NCBI GenBank assembly: GCA_011046055.1
Contig: DSBN01000302.1
Location: 1 to 7,974 of the forward strand
Direction: 5' to 3'
Origin: Sediminispirochaeta sp.
GTDB taxonomy: Bacteria; Spirochaetota; Spirochaetia; DSM-16054; Sediminispirochaetaceae
DNA: 7,974 nucleotides
Shown here: one piece after another, positions 1 to 5,504 of the stretch
Layout of the letters: every line of letters begins with the position of its first letter
How positions within the stretch are numbered: position 1 is the stretch's first letter
Translations under genes and position numbers: made by a program
The notes under the pieces: generated by a model
Database searches by the model: none
What the model was told of the DNA's origin: nothing
The model's input: only the letters and a program-made list of their open reading frames with translations

Positions 1-955
1 CGATAATCCTGCAATCGGTAATGCTGCCGTCCTGCAGTTTGGTCGGTATTTCTTCACCTCGCCGCCCGCTGGCCTGGGCTGTCCCCTCTATCCGCAGCTC
101 GATCGCCCCGGAACGTATCAGTACCCGCAGACGGTCTCCAGCCTCCACATCCGGTTTTGGTCGGATATTGTTTGTTGTGAATTGTTCCCCCGCGGCAATT
201 CTCCGACGTGCCAGAAAAACCCCCTCTTCTGGTCCGATCGCCCGTGAAGAGACTTCTTCCGCGGGGCGCGCGCTTCGAGAAAACTGCTCCAACGACAAAG
301 ATTCTCCCCGCTGGTAGACGCGATCGGCGAGATACACTCCCTGGAAGTACCGCAGTTCAGCCTCCGCTACGGCGCGGATTTCTTCGTTTCCCTTTCTGCC
401 CCGGACCAGCACTCTGATCCTTCCACCCCGCGGAAAGTTCAGCGGCGTAAGCAGCTGAACATCTTCTATCCGCGCCCCCTCTATCTTTTTCGGCACCCTA
501 AGCAGTTCGAGTTCCACTCTTGTATCGGGGTGTTCCCCTCTCGAAACCAGTAGGTCTAAGATCTTTTTTGTAATCTGCAGCTGCACACTCTCCGCCCCGT
601 TACTTAGAGCGTCGGGGATGTAGACGACCGGTGAACCCACAAGAGCGAACACATTGTCCCCCCTCTCCTTGGAGGAGTCGCCGTGGATCAGTCGTCGTAT
701 CTGCCAGAGGGGGATTATGGCCGCTCGGTCGCCGAAGGTTTCATGGCCGGAATCAAATCCGTTTTCAAGAATTTCCACTCTCCGCTGGTCGAGCTCGCCG
801 GTATAAAAAAGATCCTCATACTCGATCCGCCGAGCATCCGCCGCTACCAGTGGCCGAAGCAGAAACTCCTGACCGTGAAGCATGAGGGCTGGGAGAATCA
901 AAAAGAGCAGCAGGAGAGAAAAAAACAATCTCCGCTCAGCTTCTCCCTCAGTCAC
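1..955 (-). CDS. flgA: FlgA, flagellar P-ring assembly chaperone (C-terminus cut by window edge)
   Basis: FlgA is a periplasmic chaperone that helps FlgI form the P ring around the flagellar rod. The frame stays open from a GTG at 955-953 to the window edge (318 codons). The GTG has an SD GGGAG (966-962) six bases upstream, overlapping the flgG stop. Residues 1-29 form a signal peptide: a charged start (TEGEAERR), a hydrophobic run LFFSLLLLFLILPALML and a probable cut near HG/QE. Residues about 246-318 match the FlgA C-terminal SAF/beta-clip fold, with ARRRIAAGEQF, PDVEAGDRLRVLI, IEGTAQASGRRGEEIPTKL and a final DGSI segment. By comparison with E. coli FlgA (about 219 residues) only about 10 residues should be missing. 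The N-terminal part (30-240) is unusually long and weakly recognisable. It is third in the flgF-flgG-flgA order, and flgI would be expected beyond the edge. The family call is firm; the start is likely but not certain. Confidence 0.88.
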   Translation of the reverse strand, partial: MTEGEAERRLFFSLLLLFLILPALMLHGQEFLLRPLVAADARRIEYEDLFYTGELDQRRVEILENGFDSGHETFGDRAAIIPLWQIRRLIHGDSSKERGDNVFALVGSPVVYIPDALSNGAESVQLQITKKILDLLVSRGEHPDTRVELELLRVPKKIEGARIEDVQLLTPLNFPRGGRIRVLVRGRKGNEEIRAVAEAELRYFQGVYLADRVYQRGESLSLEQFSRSARPAEEVSSRAIGPEEGVFLARRRIAAGEQFTTNNIRPKPDVEAGDRLRVLIRSGAIELRIEGTAQASGRRGEEIPTKLQDGSITDCRII

Positions 956-965
956 GCTTAGCTCC

Positions 966-1760
966 CTATCTCTTGAGGTTGTTGGCGATTCCCAGCATGG
1001 TGTCGGAAGTCTGGATCGCCTTGGAGTTCAGCTCGTAAGCCCGCTGGGCGACAATCATATTCACCATCTCCTGCACCACCGAGACGTTGGATTTTTCCAA
1101 AAACTTGTGAATCGTCTGCCCCATCCCGTCGAATCCGGGCCGGCCACCGATAGGGTCTCCCGAGGCGTTGGTGACCTTCATCAGGTTCTGTCCCACCGCT
1201 TTGAGGCCGGCGGGGTTCGTGAAGCGGTAGAGCTCCATCTGTCCCACCTCTATGGGGTCGTCGTTGCCCTCGACCTGCACCGTGACCCGTCCGTCCTGAC
1301 TGATGCTCAGGCTCTCCCTTACAAAGTTCTCCGGCAATACGATCTCCGGCATGACCCGGTAGCCGTTGGCGTTCACCAGCTGTCCGTTGGAGTCGATCTT
1401 GAAGGATCCGTCCCGGGTGTAGCCATAGCTTCCGTCGATCATCATCACGCGGAAGAATCCCTCACCTTGTATAGCCACGTCGGAAATGTTCTCGGTACTC
1501 TCCAAGGCGCCCTGGCTGTACATTTTTTGGGTCGCCGAGACCTTTACTCCGTGTCCTACCTGAATCCCCGTGGGAACGGTGGTCTCCTCCGTGGCCGGGG
1601 TGCCGGCCAATCGCGAGGTCTGGTAGAGGAGATCCTCGAAGTCGGCTCTATTTTTTTTGAAGCCGTTGGTGTTTACGTTGGACAGGTTGTTAGATATTGT
1701 ATCGATGTTGAACTGCTGTCCCGTCATACCGCTGGCGGCGGTCCATAGTGATCTCATCAT
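966..1760 (-). CDS. flgG: FlgG, flagellar distal rod protein
   Basis: FlgG polymerises into the distal rod, the drive shaft that crosses the periplasm; in spirochaetes it connects to the hook of the periplasmic flagellum. The 264-residue product is close to the E. coli length (about 260). The N-terminal rod domain is residues 1-50: MMRSLWTAASGM, then SNNLSNVNTNGFKKNRADF and EDLLYQT, the classic FlgG segment. The central domain includes DVAIQGEGFFRV and YTRDGSF. The C-terminal domain (about 222-264) has KSNVSVVQEMVNMI and AQRAYELNSKAIQTSD. These terminal helices form the coiled-coil packing of axial proteins. Two ATGs lie side by side (1760 and 1757). The SD AGGAG (1773-1769) is 8 bases from the first and 11 from the second, which favours the first. 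That SD overlaps the flgF stop codon, so the two genes are probably translationally coupled. The gap to flgF is 11 bases. Confidence 0.96.
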   Translation of the reverse strand: MMRSLWTAASGMTGQQFNIDTISNNLSNVNTNGFKKNRADFEDLLYQTSRLAGTPATEETTVPTGIQVGHGVKVSATQKMYSQGALESTENISDVAIQGEGFFRVMMIDGSYGYTRDGSFKIDSNGQLVNANGYRVMPEIVLPENFVRESLSISQDGRVTVQVEGNDDPIEVGQMELYRFTNPAGLKAVGQNLMKVTNASGDPIGGRPGFDGMGQTIHKFLEKSNVSVVQEMVNMIVAQRAYELNSKAIQTSDTMLGIANNLKR

Positions 1761-1771
1761 CTCTTATGCTC

Positions 1772-2620
1772 CTATACCTTCAGAACGTCGTTTATCAATC
1801 TGGCGCTGAGGCTGTCCTGAGTGGTGATCGCCTTCTGGTTCGCCTCATAGGCGCGGTTCACCTCGATCATCCGCACCATTTCGGTGACCGGGTTCACATT
1901 GGATCCCTCCAGAAAGCCCTGCTCTACCTTTACCGCCGAGCCGAGGTCGGCCATCCGCGGATCACCGGTCTCGTTGCTCTGCTTCCACATCGAGGATCCC
2001 TCCTTTTGCAAAAAGCGCGGCCGGTCAAAGTTCACCACCTTGAGGGTGTCCACCAGCTCCAGGTTTTCCCACTCGTTCTCCTCCATGGAGACCAAGCGCT
2101 CTGGATCTCCGCTGAAAGTGGAGTTCTGATAGACCCGCCCCTGACTGTCGACTACGAAGTTGTTCTTTTTTATCTCAATGGGCCCTTCGGTACCGAGGAC
2201 CGGGTAGCCCTCTTTGTTGACCAAGATCCCCTCTTTGCTGAGATGGAATGACCCGTTTCGCGAGTATCGCTCCCCCCGATCGGTCTGCAGGCTGAAGAAA
2301 CCCTCTCCGTCGAGGGCCATGTCGAAGGGGTTTTCCGTCTGCTGCAGGCTTCCCTGCTCGAACACGGTGTAAGTCTCGTTGTACTCCACGCCGGTGCCGA
2401 TTTTACCCACCACCGGGGCGGTATCCACACTGCCGAAGGGAAACTTGTAGAGACCGTCGTCGTTGGTCCGGCGGATCAGCATTTGGGGAAAGGCCTTGCT
2501 CACCGATAGATCTCTTTTGTAGCCGGTCACGTCAACGTTGGCCAGGTTGTTCGACAGGGCGTCCATCCGGTTCATCTGCGCCTTCATGCCGCTGGCGCCG
2601 GTATACAATCCAGGTACCAT
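1772..2620 (-). CDS. flgF: FlgF/FlhO, flagellar proximal rod protein
   Basis: This is a second rod-hook family protein, 282 residues long, and corresponds to FlgF (called FlhO in Borrelia), a proximal rod component. The N-terminal motif is VPGLYTGASGMKAQMNRMD, followed by SNNLANVDVTGYKRD. The middle has FDMALDGEGFFSLQTDRGERYSRNGSF in two adjoining motifs. The C-terminal part (about 237-282) has EGSNVNPVTEMVRMIEVNRA and ANQKAITTQDSL. It is told apart from FlgG by the MVPGLYTGASGM start, the missing FEDLLYQT segment and its place upstream of flgG. Many genomes label such genes FlgG or FlgG-2. The start is set by a strong SD AAGGAGA (2634-2628) seven bases before the ATG. It is the first gene of the flagellar cluster and has a sigma-28-like promoter candidate directly upstream. 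Confidence 0.93.
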   Translation of the reverse strand: MVPGLYTGASGMKAQMNRMDALSNNLANVDVTGYKRDLSVSKAFPQMLIRRTNDDGLYKFPFGSVDTAPVVGKIGTGVEYNETYTVFEQGSLQQTENPFDMALDGEGFFSLQTDRGERYSRNGSFHLSKEGILVNKEGYPVLGTEGPIEIKKNNFVVDSQGRVYQNSTFSGDPERLVSMEENEWENLELVDTLKVVNFDRPRFLQKEGSSMWKQSNETGDPRMADLGSAVKVEQGFLEGSNVNPVTEMVRMIEVNRAYEANQKAITTQDSLSARLINDVLKV

Positions 2621-2644
2621 ACTGAAATCTCCTTCCTACTTGCA

Positions 2645-2671
2645 GTATCGGCGCGGTACGGGACTTCTTGA
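2645..2671 (-). promoter_or_regulatory. Candidate sigma-28 (FliA-type) promoter for flgF-flgG-flgA
   Basis: Read on the minus strand, TCAA (2671-2668) is followed by exactly 15 bases and then GCCGATAC (2652-2645). The FliA consensus is TAAA-N15-GCCGATAA, so 10 of 12 positions agree with the exact spacer. A start about 7 bases downstream would give a leader of roughly 18 bases that includes the AAGGAGA SD. It was found by eye and is not proven. Basal-body genes of several spirochaetes use sigma-70, so this would be a notable choice. Confidence 0.45.
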
Positions 2672-2675
2672 GATC

Positions 2676-2697
2676 AATTGAAGCGGAAATTGAAGCG
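2676..2697. repeat. 10-base direct repeat upstream of flgF promoter
   Basis: AATTGAAGCG occurs at 2676-2685 and again at 2688-2697, two bases apart (12-base period). The pair lies 4 to 26 bases upstream of the -35 element of the sigma-28-like promoter, where an activator could bind. It may equally be a chance duplication. Confidence 0.5.
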
Positions 2698-2749
2698 CGC
2701 CAGCGGCGGGAGATAACTGGACCTCTATATTTAGATGTGCCGATCCGGC

Positions 2750-2778
2750 TTGATTTTTTTTTCTATTATCGATACATT
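2750..2778 (+). promoter_or_regulatory. Candidate sigma-70 promoter for tRNA-Thr
   Basis: TTGATT (2750-2755) and TACATT (2773-2778) are separated by 17 bases, each matching 4 of 6 consensus positions. The spacer begins with an AT-rich tract that continues a run of nine T (2754-2762). A start near 2785 would leave a leader of only about 8 bases before the mature 5' end at 2793. The placement is good and the boxes are only moderate. Confidence 0.4.
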
Positions 2779-2792
2779 TTGGGGCTAGAAAA

Positions 2793-2864
2793 GCCAAAAT
2801 AGCTCAGTGGTAGAGCAACGCTCTCGTAAAGCGTAGGTCGTCGGTTCAAATCCGACTTTTGGCT
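2793..2864 (+). tRNA. tRNA-Thr, anticodon CGT
   Basis: A complete cloverleaf of 72 bases can be folded by eye. The acceptor stem GCCAAAA (2793-2799) pairs with TTTTGGC (2857-2863), all 7 pairs. The D stem is GCTC/GAGC with loop AGTGGTA. The anticodon stem ACGCT/AGCGT closes the loop CTCGTAA, which puts anticodon CGT at 2825-2827 and reads the threonine codon ACG. The variable loop is AGGTC. The T stem GTCGG/CCGAC has loop TTCAAAT. The discriminator is T (2864) and CCA is not encoded (CAA follows), so it must be added by CCA transferase. It is convergent with the CRP-like gene, whose stop codon shares base 2864. Confidence 0.95.
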
Positions 2865-3517
2865 CAATCTTCACCCTTTTGTTTCTTCCGCTGCGAGTTG
2901 ACGAAGCGCTGGAAGTCGTTGATGTTTTTCACCACGATTTTGTCCTGGTATATCTCGACTCTGCGTTGACCGGCAAAGTGATTGAGCACCTTTTTGCTCT
3001 CCCCGTAGGATATGCCCGCCCAGTGGGCCACATCCTCCACGGTGGCGGAGAAGGTTCGCTCGTCCTCATCCGGGTCTTCCACTACCTGGTTTTCCGCCAA
3101 CATCAGGAATACATCGGCCACCCGTGCCTCGACGTTGCTCAGGGTGAGGGTCATAAAGCGCCTCTTCTGGTCGTAGATCCGCTTGGTGAAAAGCCTCAAG
3201 AGCTTCAACGCGATCTGGGGGTTGCCCTTCATCAGCACCTCAAAATTCTCCCGGTTGAACTCCAGAGCCTTGACCTTGTCGATGGCCACCACCGTCGCCG
3301 ATCTGGGAGCCTCCTCCAAAATCGCCATCTCCCCGAAAATCTCCCCAGGGTAGAGGATATCGATGTTCTTCTCGATGTCGCCGAGGATTTTCACAATCTG
3401 GACCCGTCCCGATTGGATCAAGTAGAAGTTGTCCCCCGGCTCGTACTCGCAAAAAATTATATCACCGGGTTGAAAAGTCACTGCAAATCTTTCGAACATT
3501 GAGAGATCGACGTTCAT
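2864..3517 (-). CDS. CRP/FNR-family transcription regulator (cyclic-nucleotide-binding + winged HTH)
   Basis: The product has 217 residues, the usual length of this family. Residues about 10-115 form the cyclic-nucleotide-binding beta roll, with FQPGDIIFCEYEPGDNFYLI and QSGRVQI. The phosphate cassette FGEMAILEEAPRSATV keeps Glu63 and Arg72, the pair that contacts the cyclic phosphate and ribose, so nucleotide binding is plausible. A long C helix follows (about 100-140). Residues about 155-205 form a winged helix: FSATVEDVAHWAGISYGES and KKVLNHFAGQRRVEIYQDK. The recognition helix reads SYGESKKVLNHF instead of the CRP-type SRETVGRIL, so its operator should differ from TGTGA. The ATG overlaps the upstream stop as ATGA (3517-3514), with SD GAGGA (3528-3524) six bases away. 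The C-terminus is strongly basic (RKKQKGED). Targets are unknown; the adjacent flagellar cluster is one possibility. Confidence 0.88.
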   Translation of the reverse strand: MNVDLSMFERFAVTFQPGDIIFCEYEPGDNFYLIQSGRVQIVKILGDIEKNIDILYPGEIFGEMAILEEAPRSATVVAIDKVKALEFNRENFEVLMKGNPQIALKLLRLFTKRIYDQKRRFMTLTLSNVEARVADVFLMLAENQVVEDPDEDERTFSATVEDVAHWAGISYGESKKVLNHFAGQRRVEIYQDKIVVKNINDFQRFVNSQRKKQKGED

Positions 3518-4497
3518 TTCTTATCCTCTACTTGGCGCAAGGCTCGTTTGGCTTTTCGGTAGACCACCTCGTTCTCCGAGGACATGGCGATTACTTTTTT
3601 GTAAAAACTCTTGGCCCGTTCATTCTCCCCCAGCTTTTCATTGCACTGACCGACGTAGATCAGGGCGTCGCGCAGGTCGGGATGCTTGGGGTAGTGTTTG
3701 ATCATCTGAGAAAAATGTTGGATGCACTCTTGGTACTTTTCCAAGCCCAACAAACATCGACCATACTCGAAGTGGCTCTTGGCCACATACTCATCGCTCT
3801 GTTGAGCCTTGATTATCTCTTGGAACTCCTTGAGGGCTGCGCTGTAGTTCTCCTGACTGTAGAGACTCACCGCGTTGTAGTACTTTTTGGCCGTCTCCGA
3901 GAGCTCCTCTTGGGCCTCTTTGGTGGTGTTTCTGGGGCTCGGCGGAGTCCCGCCCCCACCCTGCAGCCGCTGCTCGGCCTGATCGATCATCCCGGTCGCT
4001 TCGGAGCTGTAGTTGCCCGAGGGGTAGTAGGTGATATAGCGGCGAAAGGCGTAGAGCGCCTGGTGGTACTTGCCGACATTCATGTAATACTGGCCTATCT
4101 TGAAGAGCCCCTCTTCCGGGTCAATTCCATCGCTGCTCGATGAGATGAGGTTGCGCACCTGTTTGTGCATTCTCCGCAGCTGATTGGAGAACACCTTGAG
4201 CATCTTCATGATGATCCGGGTATTCTGCATGGCGAACTGTTCGAACTCGGGAACACTGAAGATCACCATAGTCGCATCGGAGAGCACCACCGCCGTCTCC
4301 TCCCGGGGATACCTGCCCAAAGCGGATTTGACACCAAAGAATTCGCCGGTGTTGATCAGTTCATGGATATCCTGACCCGTCTCGATGTCATTGTAGTTGA
4401 GGCTGACCTTGCCGCTTTGGAGGATATAAATGCGGTCATTTGTGTCTCCTTTGAAGTAGACCACCGAATTGGCGTGGTACTTAAGCGCTTTTGGCAT
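3514..4497 (-). CDS. Cyclic-nucleotide-binding domain protein fused to TPR repeats
   Basis: The product has 327 residues from the ATG at 4497, which has SD AGGAG (4507-4503) five bases upstream. A longer reading from 4704 is possible but would start upstream of the promoter at 4535-4563. Residues 1-115 are a cyclic-nucleotide-binding fold (VYFKGDTNDRIYILQSGKVS, then GEFFGVKSALGRYPREETAV). The cassette is degenerate: Val56 stands where Glu is expected, although Arg65 is present, so ligand binding is uncertain. No HTH follows. Instead there are TPR-like helices at about 128-175 (LFKIGQYYMNVGKYHQALYA) and about 200-325 (KKYYNAVSLYSQENYSAALKEF, cut here into family motifs, then SHFEYGRCLLGLEKYQECIQ). 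A glycine-proline linker, QGGGGTPPSPRN (179-190), joins the two parts. No signal peptide or membrane segment is seen, so it is probably cytosolic and a protein-binding adaptor. It is the first gene of the operon with the CRP-like regulator and may act with it. Confidence 0.85.
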   Translation of the reverse strand: MPKALKYHANSVVYFKGDTNDRIYILQSGKVSLNYNDIETGQDIHELINTGEFFGVKSALGRYPREETAVVLSDATMVIFSVPEFEQFAMQNTRIIMKMLKVFSNQLRRMHKQVRNLISSSSDGIDPEEGLFKIGQYYMNVGKYHQALYAFRRYITYYPSGNYSSEATGMIDQAEQRLQGGGGTPPSPRNTTKEAQEELSETAKKYYNAVSLYSQENYSAALKEFQEIIKAQQSDEYVAKSHFEYGRCLLGLEKYQECIQHFSQMIKHYPKHPDLRDALIYVGQCNEKLGENERAKSFYKKVIAMSSENEVVYRKAKRALRQVEDKK

Positions 4498-4534
4498 CTT
4501 AGCTCCTGTTTGTAGATAGTACTGGCCACTAAAA

Positions 4535-4563
4535 ATTGTACTTTTCAAACATGCTACTGTCAA
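4535..4563 (-). promoter_or_regulatory. Sigma-70 promoter of the CNB-TPR/CRP operon
   Basis: On the minus strand TTGACA (4563-4558, perfect) is followed by 17 bases and TACAAT (4540-4535, 5 of 6). Transcription should start near 4528, giving a leader of about 30 bases before the ATG at 4497. It is the best promoter in the window and argues that the CNB-TPR gene starts at 4497. An ACATGC hexamer (4549-4554) lies inside the spacer. Confidence 0.75.
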
Positions 4564-4624
4564 CAACGAAAGCAAAAGAGCGCTTAGTTTCGCGTGTCCC
4601 AGTCCGTCAATCGGATACATCAGA

Positions 4625-4646
4625 GCATGTGGGGAGAGATACATGC
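4625..4646. promoter_or_regulatory. Inverted repeat GCATGT-N10-ACATGC, possible operator
   Basis: GCATGT (4625-4630) and ACATGC (4641-4646) are perfect inverted arms 10 bases apart, about 47 bases upstream of the mlaE ATG. A further ACATGC lies at 4549-4554 in the spacer of the opposite promoter. A dimeric regulator could bind here, but no known operator was recognised. No convincing plus-strand sigma-70 promoter for mlaE could be placed in 4564-4692. Confidence 0.35.
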
Positions 4647-4666
4647 GCGGATAAAGATTTTCATTG

Positions 4667-4685
4667 CTTCCCCGCCGCGGGGAGG
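4667..4685 (+). promoter_or_regulatory. Hairpin burying the mlaE Shine-Dalgarno
   Basis: CTTCCCCG (4667-4674) can pair with CGGGGAGG (4678-4685) around the loop CCG (4675-4677). That makes eight pairs: seven Watson-Crick and one T-G wobble. The 3' arm contains the whole GGAGG SD (4681-4685), seven bases before the mlaE ATG. If folded in the mRNA, it should hinder ribosome binding and could serve as a translational control. Confidence 0.5.
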
Positions 4686-4692
4686 TTAGACT

Positions 4693-5493
4693 ATGGCTAT
4701 ACAAGGGGCGCAGCAGATGCTCAAGAATATAGGATGTCGTTACCTCGATCTTTTCTCGGAATTTCGTTACGCTGCGGGGTTCTTCTACCGTTCAATTGTA
4801 GCGGTGAGCCAGTACTTCTACCGCCCCCAGATCGGACACCGGGTTATCACCATGCAATTGCTGTTCACCGGTGTCGAAGCATTGGCCCTGTTGGCTCTCA
4901 TTGCCCTGGCTCTCGGAGCGGTGATCATTATACAGGGAATGAGCGTCCTGCCCCAGTTCGGACAGGGCAGTCTGATCTACAGGATTTTGATCATGGTGAT
5001 CACCCGAGAGTTGGGTCCCCTGCTTTGCGCCTTTGTGGTGATCGCCAGGTCCGCAACGGCCGTGAGCACTGAGTTGGGACATATGGTGGTCAGCCATCAG
5101 ATCGAAGCCTATGTAGCCACCGGGGTCGACCCGGTACGCTACCTGGCGGCACCGAGATTTATCGGAATCACCCTCTCCATGCTCATTCTCAACGTCTATT
5201 TCAATCTTTTCGGTCTGGCCGGTTCTTACCTCCTCACTCGGCTGTTCCAACCGATTCACTTCACCGAGTACTTCCACAACCTCTTGATTTTTTTAAGAAC
5301 CACCGACATAGTTTCGACGCTGCTCAAGAGCTTCGTCTTCGGCTTGATAATCAGCCACACCGCCGTGTACAACGGTTTGAAGGTCCAGCAATCGTCCACC
5401 GAAGTGCCCCAGAGGGTGATCAAGGCGGTAGTCCAGGGGTTCAGCCTCTGCATCCTCGCGGACGCGGTGATTACGATGATCTATTATCTATAG
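4693..5493 (+). CDS. mlaE: MlaE-family lipid ABC transporter permease
   Basis: MlaE is the inner-membrane permease of the Mla/MCE lipid transport complex; two copies form the channel on which MlaD and MlaF assemble. The product has 266 residues, typical of the family. An N-terminal interfacial helix (about 1-45) is followed by membrane segments at about 55-82, 98-120, 155-185, 205-225 and 245-265. The family signature is clear at 104-155: TRELGPLLCAFVVIARSAT, then AVSTELGHMVVSHQIEAYVA and TGVDPVRYLAAPR. The motif usually read EQIDAL is HQIEAY here, a small change in the region expected to contact the ATPase. Asp257 near the C-terminus, in SLCILADAVIT, matches the acidic residue common in the last helix. 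The SD GGAGG lies 7 bases before the ATG, within a predicted hairpin. It is the first gene of the operon. Confidence 0.93.
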   Translation: MAIQGAQQMLKNIGCRYLDLFSEFRYAAGFFYRSIVAVSQYFYRPQIGHRVITMQLLFTGVEALALLALIALALGAVIIIQGMSVLPQFGQGSLIYRILIMVITRELGPLLCAFVVIARSATAVSTELGHMVVSHQIEAYVATGVDPVRYLAAPRFIGITLSMLILNVYFNLFGLAGSYLLTRLFQPIHFTEYFHNLLIFLRTTDIVSTLLKSFVFGLIISHTAVYNGLKVQQSSTEVPQRVIKAVVQGFSLCILADAVITMIYYL

Positions 5494-5504
5494 AGGGTGA
5501 ACAT

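Noticed and set aside
882..1748. Long open frame (288 codons) on the plus strand opposite flgG and the flgA start
   Set aside because: The minus strand encodes unmistakable FlgG and FlgA. The plus-strand frame has no family motif and is a by-product of GC-rich coding DNA.
2739..2762. GCCG-ATC-CGGC followed by TTGA and nine T, resembling a rho-independent terminator
   Set aside because: The stem is only 4 base pairs and no plus-strand gene ends just upstream; the stretch fits better as the upstream part of the tRNA promoter.
2767..2774. TATCGATA palindrome between flgF and the tRNA
   Set aside because: Eight bases is short enough to occur by chance and it simply overlaps the proposed tRNA -10 region.
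2793..2864. tRNA gene as an attachment site for an integrated element
   Set aside because: No integrase, no repeat of the tRNA 3' end and only core genes lie on both sides within the window.
2879..3502. Open frame of 207 codons on the plus strand opposite the CRP-like gene
   Set aside because: The translated product has no recognisable domain, and the opposite strand carries a complete CRP-family protein.
4652..4657. TAAAGA as a -10 box for the mla operon
   Set aside because: It matches only 3 of 6 positions and no -35 box is found 16-18 bases upstream.
4498..4704. Upstream extension of the CNB-TPR gene to an ATG at 4704, adding 69 residues with a hydrophobic stretch
   Set aside because: It would begin upstream of the TTGACA/TACAAT promoter and overlap the mlaE start. 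The ATG at 4497 has a good SD and begins right at the CNB fold.
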